From Poecilobothrus nobilitatus (Eukaryota > Arthropoda > Insecta > Diptera > Dolichopodidae): a DNA stretch of 64,000 nt. This document shows, piece after piece, positions 45,760 to 56,289 of this stretch. A model generated the notes under the pieces. The model worked only from the letters and a program-made list of their open reading frames with translations. It ran no database searches and had not been told where the DNA came from. The position numbers and the translations under genes are program-made. The stretch is from the NCBI GenBank assembly GCA_947095535.1, contig OX352773.1, positions 92,104,670 through 92,168,669 on the forward strand, written 5' to 3'. Each line of letters begins with the position of its first letter. Position 1 is the stretch's first letter.

Positions 45760-48630
45760 ATAATAATACAAATAAGACATAAGAACTATATCTCTCATAT
45801 TATATTTTTACATTTGTTAAAGGCCTTTCTTATTATAATTATATAGGATTTTCCTAAAACTGAAGAAAGTGTTTCTTGATTTCTAAAAATTTTTTCTTAC
45901 ACAATTCTAAGAAAAATAAAAAAATTATGCAAAAGAAAACGTATAATTAATTTTTTTTATTGTCTGTTTTTAAAAATGTGCGCCTGTTTATTGTCTGTTT
46001 TTAAAAACTTTGGTTTTATATACTGCTTTATTTAATCAAAATTTTTAATTATTCTTAGAACTCGCATTAGTTCTTATAATTTTATTAGAAGAGCTGTTAA
46101 AACTCTCAGATAATAAATCAAAATAGCAAAGATACTGATAATCAGGCACACAATATGGAATTGGTTTTCATCCTCTGCTAATTTTACTTGTTTCATTTGT
46201 TTTCAATGCTAAAAATGGTTTTTGTTTTCAAATTTGGCAATAAACGAAATTCAACATCCTTACCTTAAAATTTTATTCCAAAAAAAATTCAAATTTGTTA
46301 CGAGCGGTATATTCTAGATGACCTTTCAAAAGTAACAATAAATTACTCTTTAATTCTACACACCTTGAACTACAAAAAAAAAATATTTTTTATCTGTTAT
46401 TTTTGTTGATTTTGGATCTAGCAGAGTTCTTATTTTTCTTCTTTAATAACTTAATGAAGACAAAAACTACTATAAAATGACTTTGTTTAAATGTTAATGT
46501 AAAGGAAATGAAGAACATTTTATATTAAAATCTCTGTTTTTGATTTAAGTTTGTTCCTTCATTTTATCATTTTATCACGAAGTTTTGAATTTGAAAAATA
46601 AAAAGTATGTGAAATTTGAGATATTTTTAAAATAGAAATGCATGCAATAATCAACAAAAGAAAAAATATTAGAAAATCTTAACTCCAGTCTATATTTAAA
46701 TAAAATTAAGAATGTTAGTTCATTAAATTTTTATTTTATTTAAAATTCTTATCATAGATATTTTCTTTCGAATATTCCTTCTTCTTAAAGGTTCTGTTTT
46801 ATTTTTATATATAATTCGTAATATTTGATTAAAGTTTTAAATTGCATTAGCAATATATGATTTATTTTTCCCGATTTATCCTGATTTTTCCCATTCGTAA
46901 TTTCAATTTGAAAATAGTGATATAAAACCAGAAAATTTATCTAAAACAAAAACCATGAAATTTATCACAACTATTTCAACTGATAATAATCTTTGATGAT
47001 ATCAAGTTTTATTTTATATATTACATAATATATACCTATATTTTTTAAAACTATATGTTTGATAAGAAAATTGATAATAAAAAAAAAACCAAACTAAATA
47101 TCATATCGTTACTATAATAACTTTAGCCTAACCAATAAAACGAAATAAACATTAAAAAACAAAAAAAAAAGGATCCTTAAACATACAGTAATATAAAAAT
47201 AAATAGAACGAACCAGAAGAAACAAAATAATTTTTATCACTTTCAAATATCCGGCCTATATACCAAAAAAATCTCTATTTAGTTTCTTTCTATAATAAAA
47301 AACGAAAATTAAAAAACAAACAAAATAAAAATAGTCTAGAACATCCCAATAAAACCAGCCTCTTAGTAAAAATTCATTTCAATTTTATTCTATATTACAG
47401 ATAAACCTACAATAAAAATCACACACACACACAAACACACAAACTTAAGTATTTTTCTAAATAATATTATTTGTTTGATCTACTTTGAAACGGAAATACA
47501 GTTACTCTATATTGTTTTAGTTATAGATAATACTTATATATAACACAAAATGAAATAAAAATATCCTTTAAGGATAATAATCACCCCTTATAATAATCAA
47601 AAATAGTAAAACCATAGTATGTACATAATAAAGGAAGTGGCTTATTTTGATTTTTTAGGGTAAACTCCTAAAATGGATATTCTAACTAAATATAGTTGAT
47701 ATATTTATTCATGCAATATTAATATTCTTTGCAATATTAATAACTTTTTACTCTCGTTAAAGTATTTACTTCCCCTTTTCTTTTTTTTTTTTTTTTTGTT
47801 ATTTTTTATGGGCTTCAAATAAAAAACTAAATTGAAAACAAACAGCAAAAAAAAAAAGAAATAACGAATAAAAGGTTCTCTTGTAAATTGTAGTTAGTAC
47901 TGCTTTAATATTTTTGGTGAAAAAAGATATTAGAAATCAGAATGTCTATTGTATCCTCATTTTTCTAAATATAAATGACATTTGGTTTGATTCTTTGCCT
48001 ATTTTTGTATACGCCAATATTATAAAACAGATTGAAACAATTCTTGTTCTACATATTTGACGCATAAAACATAACCTGTGATTGCAAATATCTGAAATTA
48101 ATCAAAAAAACTTTAAAAATATTACAAAAAAGTATCAAACTATTTAAAGTCCTTTAAAGAAATTTTAATTAAAAAAAAATTTAATTTAATTTCAAATGTT
48201 TAACTTAAAATATCTATTTCTTCTTGAAGTATTGTAAAATTAATGAAATTATATATTTGATCATTGGAAGCATCAAGTTGGAACGATTAAATACCAACTA
48301 ACTGCCTAGAAACAACAAATTGGTTTACAATAAAATTTAAGGGAAAAATAAATGATTTTAAGTGTTAATTTAGTTTTTCATTCACCTTTTCAGAAAGTCA
48401 TGGTGGTGACAATTGATAAAAAAAAATTTTAAAAAGTCTTGAAAGTAATTCAAAATAAGGTCTTAAAATTTTATACTCTTTTGGACACTGCACTACTGAG
48501 TACAAAAGAGTAAAGAAATTCAACTACAACTTTTTTACACTAGACAATGTTTTACCAGAAACTTCAGAATCTGTTTATAATTCTTTTCAACATTTAGGCT
48601 TTTGTACAGTAAATTAAAAAATATTTATAT
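45760..48630. other. A/T-rich DNA with simple repeats, no gene recognised
   Basis: It includes a ~20-bp duplication of TTGTCTGTTTTTAAAAA (about 45957-46008), an (AC)n tract at 47420-47444 and many homopolymers. No domain or dispersed repeat was recognised. Confidence 0.45.
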
Positions 48631-48634
48631 TTTT

Positions 48635-49430
48635 AGCACATGGTTCAAAAAAAATTGAAAAATTTGCTTATTATAGTTAGAATCTCTCCGTACGTCTTTC
48701 CGTCTATCTGTTTATAAACTTCTCTACCGTTTCAGATAAAATATTGATATTTTACCCCGTCAATACGTCTCTTAAAAGAATTAATATTGTAAAACAACTT
48801 TTTTATGTAGTCCATTCATTTTGGAACTCTGAATTTTGGAACTCAGCCTCTCAAAATTGAAAAAAAACCCAATTTTCAAATATGTACACATGTATATCTT
48901 TCGTTATGCTGAACATTTTTTCAATCTAAAAACATCAAACCGTTTTTTTTATTATATTATATTTAATTTTATTATATTTATTTATATTTAAAATATAAAT
49001 TATAAATTATTTATATTTTATTATATTTTTTTTATTTATATTAAAACATTTTTTTTATCTTTATAAATAAAAATCAAAACTATACAACTTTTTTGCAATT
49101 CAGTATAAAAATTTACCGTTATATAAAAACAAAATTTTGCTTTCTTCATATCTCCGGCACATTTTTCAGAGAAGAAAGAATCACTATACATGTTACCTCA
49201 GAAAATTTGATTGCCGTTCTCCCTGTTTAGCAGTTATTTGGGGTTTAGCTATTAGCTATTTTTAGACACCTGTGCTAATTTTTTTCAAAGTAAAACGTAA
49301 AACGTATATTTTTGCATGTATTAAAAGCTTTTCTTCTTTATTTATTTATGTAGGGTTTCCTTAAAATTAAAGAAAGTGTATTTTGACCTTTCACAATTTT
49401 TCCACATAAAATCGCTACCGAACTTTAGGT
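48635..49430 (+). repeat. Family Y, long diverged copy
   Basis: The order is: TTTAGCACATGGTTCAAAAA; 'CCGTACGTCTTTCCGTCTAT'; 'TTTACCGTTATATAAAAACA' (about 49110-49131); 'TCCCTGTTTAGCAGTTATTT' (49220-49240); 'TTAGACACCTGTGC' (49261-49275); 'GTAGGGTTTCC' (49350-49362). A TTTATATTTA-rich insertion around 48950-49070 lengthens it. Confidence 0.55.
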
Positions 49431-49519
49431 TCACTGAGTTCAAATTTGTAACGTCATAATATTCTACAATAAATGTATAGACATGTATAAATATAAATAT
49501 AGTGTACTAAATGTATTAT

Positions 49520-49600
49520 TAATAACAGACAAGATTGAAAGAACCGGTCTCTATGGTCTCTATAATAACAGACAAGATTGAAAGAACCAGTCTCTATGGT
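49520..49600. repeat. 43-bp tandem duplication
   Basis: AATAACAGACAAGATTGAAA followed by GAACC(G/A)GTCTCTATGGT is present at 49521 and again at 49564 with one visible change, so the duplication is recent. Confidence 0.8.
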
Positions 49601-50008
49601 TATTGTTTAAAATTTATTTTAGTTTTCTTTTTTCAGATCGTTTAGTCCTTCTAGACTTTTTCAGTTTTCCTTTTTCACTATTACTATGAACTTTACGATG
49701 ATGTTAATAGAAATGAAGGTTATTTTTGTATATATTTTTTTACATGACTGACTCCTACTTAAAACTTTTGGCTATTAAATTTCTGATCATAAAATTAAAA
49801 TTTTGCAGAATTCAATGATGAAAAAATTTTCATCCTTAAATTAAAATATTTATTAAATATTTTCTTTCTTTGTTTTTAAGTTGAATTTTTGATGAAATGT
49901 ATGATAATTGAATGAGTTTCTTAGATTTAAAAGCAACGTATAAGAAATTATATTTTTTTTGTTTTTTTTTTAATTGAATTGAAGTGAATTCTGAGTCGAT
50001 TAAGCCAT

Positions 50009-50036
50009 GTCCGTCCGTCCGTCCGTCCGTCCGTCC
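50009..50036. repeat. (GTCC)7 microsatellite
   Basis: Seven uninterrupted GTCC units inside family X. Shorter forms of the same tract occur in other X and Y copies, so the motif belongs to the repeat and has expanded here. Confidence 0.9.
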
Positions 50037-50229
50037 GCACAATAACTCAAAAAATAAAGGAGCTAAGAGGCTGAAATTTTTTTACGTCATTTTTTTGCTA
50101 TTTAAATCCAACATTTTCGGTCAGCGGGTTCGAGTAGCTGCCATACAACTTCTTTCTTTATATAGAAATAACTCAGAATCTATTCAAGCTAGGTTTCTGA
50201 AATTTTGCAACATTATGGCAACATTTATC

Positions 50230-50497
50230 TGACTTATGGCGCAGTGATTAAGTCGCCAACCAACGAAGACAAGGGTCTTGGGTTCAAATCCCGGTCAGGT
50301 CATAAATAAAAAAATATGTAGTACTTTTATATCGTAATAATGTATATCGTATAATTAATAATAATAATAATAATAGTAATAATAATAACAATAATAATAA
50401 TAATAACAATATAACAATAAGTAAGAATCTGACACTACCAAGGGGAAAATTGTTGGTGTCTTTGGCAGATTCCCACCTCCCTTAGGAAAAAAAAAAA
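50230..50497 (+). mobile_element. SINE-E copy 4, inserted in family X
   Basis: The head at 50230-50302 has A box 'TTATGGCGCAGTGATTAAG', B box GGGTTCAAATCCC and 'CGGTCAGGTCA'. An A/T tail follows with an (AAT)n tract at 50354-50415, then 'GTAAGAATCTGACACTACC', 'GTGTCTTTGGCAGATTCCCA' and CCTTAGG plus an A run ending at about 50499. The body differs from copies 3 and 5 but resembles 32905-33065, suggesting two SINE-E subfamilies. Confidence 0.7.
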
Positions 50498-50925
50498 AAG
50501 CTTCTGTAAAATTTGGTTGTAGTGGTGCGGCGGCTTCGGGTAGCTGCCATACAACTTCTCTTTTTAAATGAAAACTGAAACTCAGTGTCTATTGAAGCTA
50601 GCTAGCTGAAATTTAGTGAAAAAGTGTCGAGTTACATGCCAAAAACTTTTGTAAAATTTGATTGGTCTAAAGCAGCCGGTTCACGCTTTTTGCATTTCTT
50701 GGAACTTAATGAAGCTAGGCCAAATAGATTCGGGTAGCTGTCATACAACTCCATAATTTACATAAATATATGTCTGTAGTTAACGTCGGTACTAAAACAT
50801 CTGAATGTTTTTAAAAGATGATCAAGTTTTATAGAAAGAGGATATATTACGTTCATACGGGTATCCCAGAGTTGACACAGTCTACTCTACTGCACTCTTC
50901 CTCGTTTGAAGCTGAAAAAGAAAAA

Positions 50926-51415
50926 ACAAAATACATAACAGATTGAAAAATTGTGTCATTATTATGTGCTTCATTTTGAGCTTATTGATTTTTTTTATTC
51001 AATTTTAAAAGTTATGACTAATACTCACCCTATCTAAACTTAAATGTGTTTAGTCTCTTGAAACCTAAAAAAAATATTGAAATTTTTAGAAGCCATAAAG
51101 ATTTACAAAAGTTTAAGCCATATGCTATGTATGATATTTCAAAGAAAATTTCAGACTTATTTGATATGTAGCTTTGTAATAATCTTAAAAGTTATGGATT
51201 ATAGAATAATAATCGTAAAATTAAAAAAACTCATATTTATTAAACTTATAAAATTAGATATTAAAAACAAAAAATGTTTCACGTGATAAATTAGCTTATA
51301 TTTTACAGTATTTAACTGTTGTTAATTAATTTTTACTTATTTCATTAAAAATCATTTTGCTCAAGATTTTTATAACATATTTTGTGTATTACTTTTGTTT
51401 GTGATAATGTCTTGT
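50926..51415. other. A/T-rich DNA, nothing recognised
   Basis: No recognisable content. The frame at 51077-51286 is K/I/L-rich and matches nothing I know. Confidence 0.4.
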
Positions 51416-51419
51416 TCAT

Positions 51420-52105
51420 TTGTGTTATTTCGTGTTATTTCTTAGATCTACCAACATCTTTTTCCCTTGGGGGCTTCATTCCAGGTCTTCTCTAACTATG
51501 CAATTAGGAGATCTTCTAAGTACGTAACAAATCTATCTTTATTTTCCGTTTCTTAATTTCTATTTCGATTGACTCTTGGCCGGTTCTTTCCCAAACCTTT
51601 TAGTTACGTATTTTTCTTGGCCAATGCATTCTGCATATGATTCGGAAGCATTTGTTAATGAATAATTCTGATTGACGAACGAATTTCCACTACCATATAA
51701 CAGAATGAATTTTATACAAGCTTGGAATATTCTCAGTTTTGTTTTCTTTGCGATTTGGTATGATTTGCATATTTTCCACATTCTTCCAAGTGTTGCTCTA
51801 GCTTTCTTCAATTTATTTTCGATGACTTCTTTTATTGTACCACCTTCTGTAGTAATAACACTCCCTAGGTAATTGAATTTATATACATCTTCGATTCATG
51901 TATCTTCAATTGTAATTGGTCTTGTGTTGTTGGTGTTCCTTCTCATAATCTTGGTTTTATTTATGTTTATTTCTAGGTCGACTTCAGCTACACTTTTTGC
52001 TAATTTATTGATTCTTATTTGCTTGCAGGTCTTCATGCGTTTGTGCAAGTAGACTAATGTCATCGACGTAATCCAAATCTTCCAGCTTCTGTACTCTTAT
52101 ATTAT
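51420..52105 (-). pseudogene. Non-LTR reverse transcriptase fragment with YVDD box
   Basis: Reading right to left on the minus strand across frame changes: LEDLDYVDDISLLAQTHEDL (about 52085-52025), where YVDD is the catalytic RT box; EVDLEININKTKIMRRNT (about 51985-51930); FNYLGSVITTEGG (about 51880-51840); then the open segment 51811-51560 with KKARATLGRMWKI and KTKLRIFQACIKFILLYGSG. WERTGQESIEIEIKKRK follows near 51600-51540, and LEWSPQGKRYVGRSKK near 51490-51430. The block order matches the RT plus C-terminal tail of endonuclease-type non-LTR elements. It lacks everything N-terminal of the palm and has at least three frame breaks. The frame 51672-51872 (+) is a shadow. Confidence 0.85.
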
Positions 52106-52109
52106 TTTA

Positions 52110-54555
52110 AATTTTAAATTCCACTATACTTTTTTCTAAAAAATGTCATTTTCTATTAAAATAGAGCATACATACATTGTAAAAAGTTAATCATTTAACA
52201 CATTTGAATAAAACAAAATAAAAACTTAAAATATTGGTTAGAGAGTAGAAAATTTCTATCAAAAGGCAAATTACATCTTGTGACGCTTAATCCGCATATT
52301 TATTTATTACGAAACGAACATAAATGCATCTCTGAGAAAATGCACATATTTTAAATTCTTTGTAGTAGACTATAAAATTTTTCAATTTGAAAAAATAAAC
52401 TATTCAAAAATTTTTAAATCTAATAACATTTTTTAGAATAGCTGTTGAATTATTTTATTAAAATTTTAGGTTAGGTTTTTTTTGATTAAAAACGACAACA
52501 AATTTATAAAAACTATAAAATATTCTTTTTTTATTTATTTTATTTGTTGTTGCTTTTTTTTTTGCTTTTCAACAAAATACAGAACACAGTCGGTAAAAAA
52601 TAGATTATTCTATTATTAAATAATGACTCAAAATAATGATAGTTTTTTTTATGAACTTATTACTTGACCCTGTGGAAATATTATTGTCTACATAGAAAAG
52701 CAAAAAAAAACAAAAAAAAAAAATTAAGGAAAACTTTTTGTTTTATTTTGATATGTCAAATTTTAGAATTCTTTTAAGTTACAGTTAGCTTTACTAACTC
52801 TAAGAACACAACATACTCAAGTTTTCAACTTTTGTATTGTATCTTAAAATGTCAAATTCATTATTAAAGTTTAAATCTCGATACTTGATCAATTAGGTAA
52901 ATGGTGTTGTGTTGTTCGAGAATTTTCTCAAAATAAAAAAAAAAAAACTTCGTCATAATCGCAGCACCTTCATCTCGTTTGTAATATGTTTTTTTTTTAA
53001 TCTGTTTCAATAATGTCGGACCACTTGAATTGAGATTTTCTCTGTTTAATTGTTACACAGTTCCGACCATTTGAATTGGAATTTTTTCTGTACCATGGAT
53101 AGCTTAAAATAATCTTCTTAACCTTTAGTGGTGATATAAATAATAATTTATAATATATATTTATAATCAATTACAACGAAAGACAGAATATGTTGTTGCT
53201 CCCACCAACCCCAAGCATAAGAACTAACCCCAAATAAAAAAATTAAATCTAACCTGGGATTTGGGAAGCAACCGAGAAAGGAAAGAAATTTTATTAATCT
53301 TAATAATAATTTAATTAATTTAATATTTAATAACTCAAAAAAAAAAAAATTTCCGAAATTCTTTCAACAAAACATTCAATTTTAAAATTTTAAATGGATC
53401 ATTTAGAATCAGATATGCCTACATTCTGTTATTTTTTGAAAATTCATGTAGTGATTACCTACCACAATATTAAAAATAATATTTTTTTTTTTTGATTAAA
53501 ACAAGAACACTCAACTATATATATACATGATTATAAACAAGGGCATAAAAAATAGATTATTTCAAATATAAAAACCTCGTATTGCCCTCCAAACAAACAA
53601 CTAACAAGAAAAATCAAATAGAATTCAAAAGACAAACAAACATCAAAGAATATTAGAAAAGCAAAAATAAAAAAAAAGTTGTTATTATTACTATAATTCC
53701 ACTAAAAAAAAAAAGAAAAAAAAAAAAAACCACTTGAATATGATGAGTGATAAATTTTCATGAAAATATTTTGTTTTTTTTTTTTCCTGGATTGAATGGT
53801 TTCTGATGATATTAAACGAATATTGCCATCATTCTACTCTCTGACACTATTCAACACAAAAAACGCTTAGACGTCATGTTTTGTATCAAAAATAGAATAA
53901 AACATTTTTTGGTTTTTGTGTTTATGTTTGTGTTTGTGTTTTTTTTTTTATTCAAAAATTTATATTTCTTTTTTTCTAAATCTCATCAAAATTTTAAATC
54001 TAAATTTTGGGTAATAAAATAATAAAAACGACAAAAACGAAAATAAATTAGAAAAAGAAAAAATCTAAATGGAAAACTAATGAAAAATTTTTGATATTTC
54101 AGTGGAAATTTTTATATTGAAAATTGCATTAAATATTTTTATTTATTTTTTTTTTTTTTTTGCAAAGCAAAATTTAAAAATAATAAATAATATTTTTCTA
54201 AATTTTTAAATCATATTTAAAATATCATTATTTAACAGATTTTAAGTTATTCTTAATTAATTAAATTAAAAATAAAATTTCAATTAAAATATTGTATATT
54301 GCCATTTTTTTTTTTTGATTTTTTTAACAGAAAACCTATCAAAAATTTATTCTAATGTAAAGAAACGAAAGTTGTAAAAAGATAAGTAAACATTTTAAGA
54401 TTCTCTTCAAAAATTGTATTCGAATATTCGAATTGTTTAACTAAATTCTAAAGTTGTAATTTTCACAGTATATAAAATAAGGATAATTTACTGAAGTGCC
54501 TTGAGATTGCTATGTTCTTTTAAAGCGTCCTGCTCCTGTTAATCTGCACAATTTT
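52110..54555. other. A/T-rich DNA with simple repeats
   Basis: It contains a diverged ~46-bp-period duplication at 53013-53092 ('GACCACTTGAATTGAGATTT' and 'GACCATTTGAATTGGAATTT') and many A or T runs. No gene or dispersed repeat was recognised. Confidence 0.45.
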
Positions 54556-54556
54556 T

Positions 54557-54780
54557 ATGTTAAATGATTTTTTGTTTTTTTTTTTTAAGTACATTTCTCT
54601 GCCACATAAATGTGAACAGAAAATTACACAGCCTTTCCTTTTCAGGTGTGGCTGTAAATGTCGTAAGGGGGAATAATTTTTACGACCTGTGTGGGATTCG
54701 AACCAACACTCCCTCGGTGTTTTGCAGCGTATTTTATACGCTCTTACCCACTAGGCTACCGAGGCCCCCATGTTAAATGA
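54557..54780 (-). mobile_element. SINE-G copy 2 with perfect 11-bp target duplication
   Basis: ATGTTAAATGA at 54557-54567 and again at 54770-54780 flanks the element. On the minus strand from 54769 it reads GGGGGCCTCGGTAGCCTAGT (A box), 'GAGCGTATAAAATACGCTG', B box GGTTCGAATCC, 'TTACGACATTTACAGCCACA' and CCTGAAAAGGAAAGGCTGTG. It ends in an A-rich tail (T run at about 54570-54587 on the plus strand). Head, body, A tail and duplication together are the structure of a LINE-mobilised tRNA-derived SINE. The frame 54564-54776 (+) is an artefact. Confidence 0.92.
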
Positions 54781-54784
54781 ATTG

Positions 54785-55740
54785 ACTTTTAATTGTGTTT
54801 GAGAGGCGAGAGTAGTGCAATTTTTGTCGATAATAAAAAATTACCACGGTTACCTTCAAATACATTTTGGTTCCCATTGAAAATGAATTTGTGTTTCTAT
54901 AAATGTTGAATATAATAAATATGTACCTATTTTTAAGGCTTTAAAACTTAAATAATTATTTATTGCAAACTAAATAAAATCAGAATATTTAAAATTTAAA
55001 TAAAAAAAATTTAAATAAAATTTTATTGACACGTTAAAACGTAAAAAAATTGATTCATTACAATTATAGTGTATCTGTATGGTCATTTAACAATAATATA
55101 AATTTTAAATAACGTAAAATTTGATATCGAAGTAGTAAATTTCATTTATTTAAGGCATATGATTCTTTTTAGTTGTTTTAATCATTTCATTACTATCAAA
55201 ATCAATATGATAAATGTTTAAAAATAATCGTTTATCACAAACATTGGTAGTTTATGATTTCTTGCAGGAAAATTTGACAATGCATATGGTGACGTGACAG
55301 CCAACATTAGTACATTATTATACAATATATGTAAGTAGGTATCAGTAACAAAACGAATTTTAAAATTAATTTCAATAAAAAAGACATTTTTGGTTAACAT
55401 TTTATTTGATTATCGTACGTGTAAAACCATGCAATTTTAAAGGTTGCACATTTTTATTTTCTTTCCGTTCAGATTAAGGATGGTCTCTTTAATTGAAAAA
55501 ATCTTCAGTACTCATATCAAGTTGTAATCATTATTTTGAATAATGAGCTCTTTCTAACTTTTAGGGATGAAGTTCCGTAATACGTTAGTCTGTATTAAAA
55601 AAATTATTTTACAAGCTTAATATTCAAATATGAGGCCCATCTATATCTTTACCTATACCTTTAACCCAAAAATAAAGTTTTGTAAACAGGTAGAAGTTTT
55701 GTAGATGAATGGGTTCACAAATAAATCTAATATTTTTCTT
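54785..55740. other. A/T-rich DNA, nothing recognised
   Basis: No gene, repeat or RNA feature is recognised; the minus frame 55400-55218 has no known domain. Confidence 0.4.
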
Positions 55741-55744
55741 TTCA

Positions 55745-56107
55745 CACCTATAGGATATTTTTTTATTATTGATATTCGGTTAAGCTTCAGTTCCTAGGAT
55801 CATTAGTTTCAATAAGTCGTTGAATACTATTGTACAAGACTGTGAAACGCAAACATCTTTGTTCGTACGACACCTATTATCTTATACAAAAATTATTTTA
55901 TACTTATTTTATTATTTTATTTATTACGATGAAACATTAATTATTGGATATATATACTTATTTTTAACTATTACAGTAATTATATACTTAATATTATAAG
56001 AAAAATCTATATTATTTTTTTATAAATCTATTTATATGAAATCTAACCGGGCCTTGAACCCGAGACCTTTCGAATGCAAACCCAGTCTCTTAACCATTGG
56101 GTAGATT
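55745..56107 (-). mobile_element. SINE-E copy 5, long copy
   Basis: From 56107 leftward on the minus strand: CCCAATGGTTAAGAGACTGG (A-box region shortened by several bases), 'TTCGAAAGGTCTCGGGTTCA' (B box), 'CCCGGTTAGATT', then the body shared with 45361-45757. Body blocks are AATAATATAGATTTTTCTTA, GATAATAGGTGTCGTA, GTCTTGTACAATA, TCAACGACTTATTGAAAC, GGAACTGAAGCTTA and ATCCTATAGG. Acceptor ends AATCTAC and TTAGATT pair at about six of seven positions, better than in copy 3. No clear target duplication was identified. Confidence 0.75.
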
Positions 56108-56196
56108 TGCAAAGAAATCTAATTAATAAACAATAGTAGTTAAACATATTTTTTTAAATATTTTTGAAAATCTATTACCGACGATTAAAAAAATTA

Positions 56197-56284
56197 TGTT
56201 ATCTCTGGTAACTCTCTGTTATCTCTGGTAATAAGAGTTACTCTGTTATCTCTGTTATCTCTGGTAATAAGAGTTACTGGTAAC
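56197..56284. repeat. Minisatellite of TCTGTTATCTCTGGTAA units
   Basis: TGTTATCTCTGGTAA occurs at about 56197, 56217 and 56252, and ATAAGAGTTACT occurs at about 56231 and 56267. The array is short, with nearly identical units. Confidence 0.7.
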
Positions 56285-56289
56285 AATTT

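Larger units (their letters stand above)
49985..50925 (-). repeat. Family X, minus-oriented copy interrupted by SINE-E
   Basis: In reverse complement the array shows 'GAAGTTGTATGGCAGC' blocks ending near 50136, 50533 and 50737. It also has the 'CTCCTTTATTTTTTGAGTTA' block (50040-50060), a seven-unit GTCC tract (50009-50036) and 'TTAATCGACTCAGAATTC'. The array breaks after 'TTATGGCAACATTTAT' at about 50228 and resumes at about 50498 with 'CTTCTGTAAAATTTGGTTGT', as expected if a SINE inserted into one unit. The frames at 50042-49836 (-) and 49984-50232 (+) are repeat sequence. Confidence 0.7.

Noticed and set aside
8984..50036. CRISPR-like array from regularly spaced repeats
   Set aside because: The units are ~140 bp, diverged and without constant short repeats or unique spacers, and the sequence is eukaryotic.
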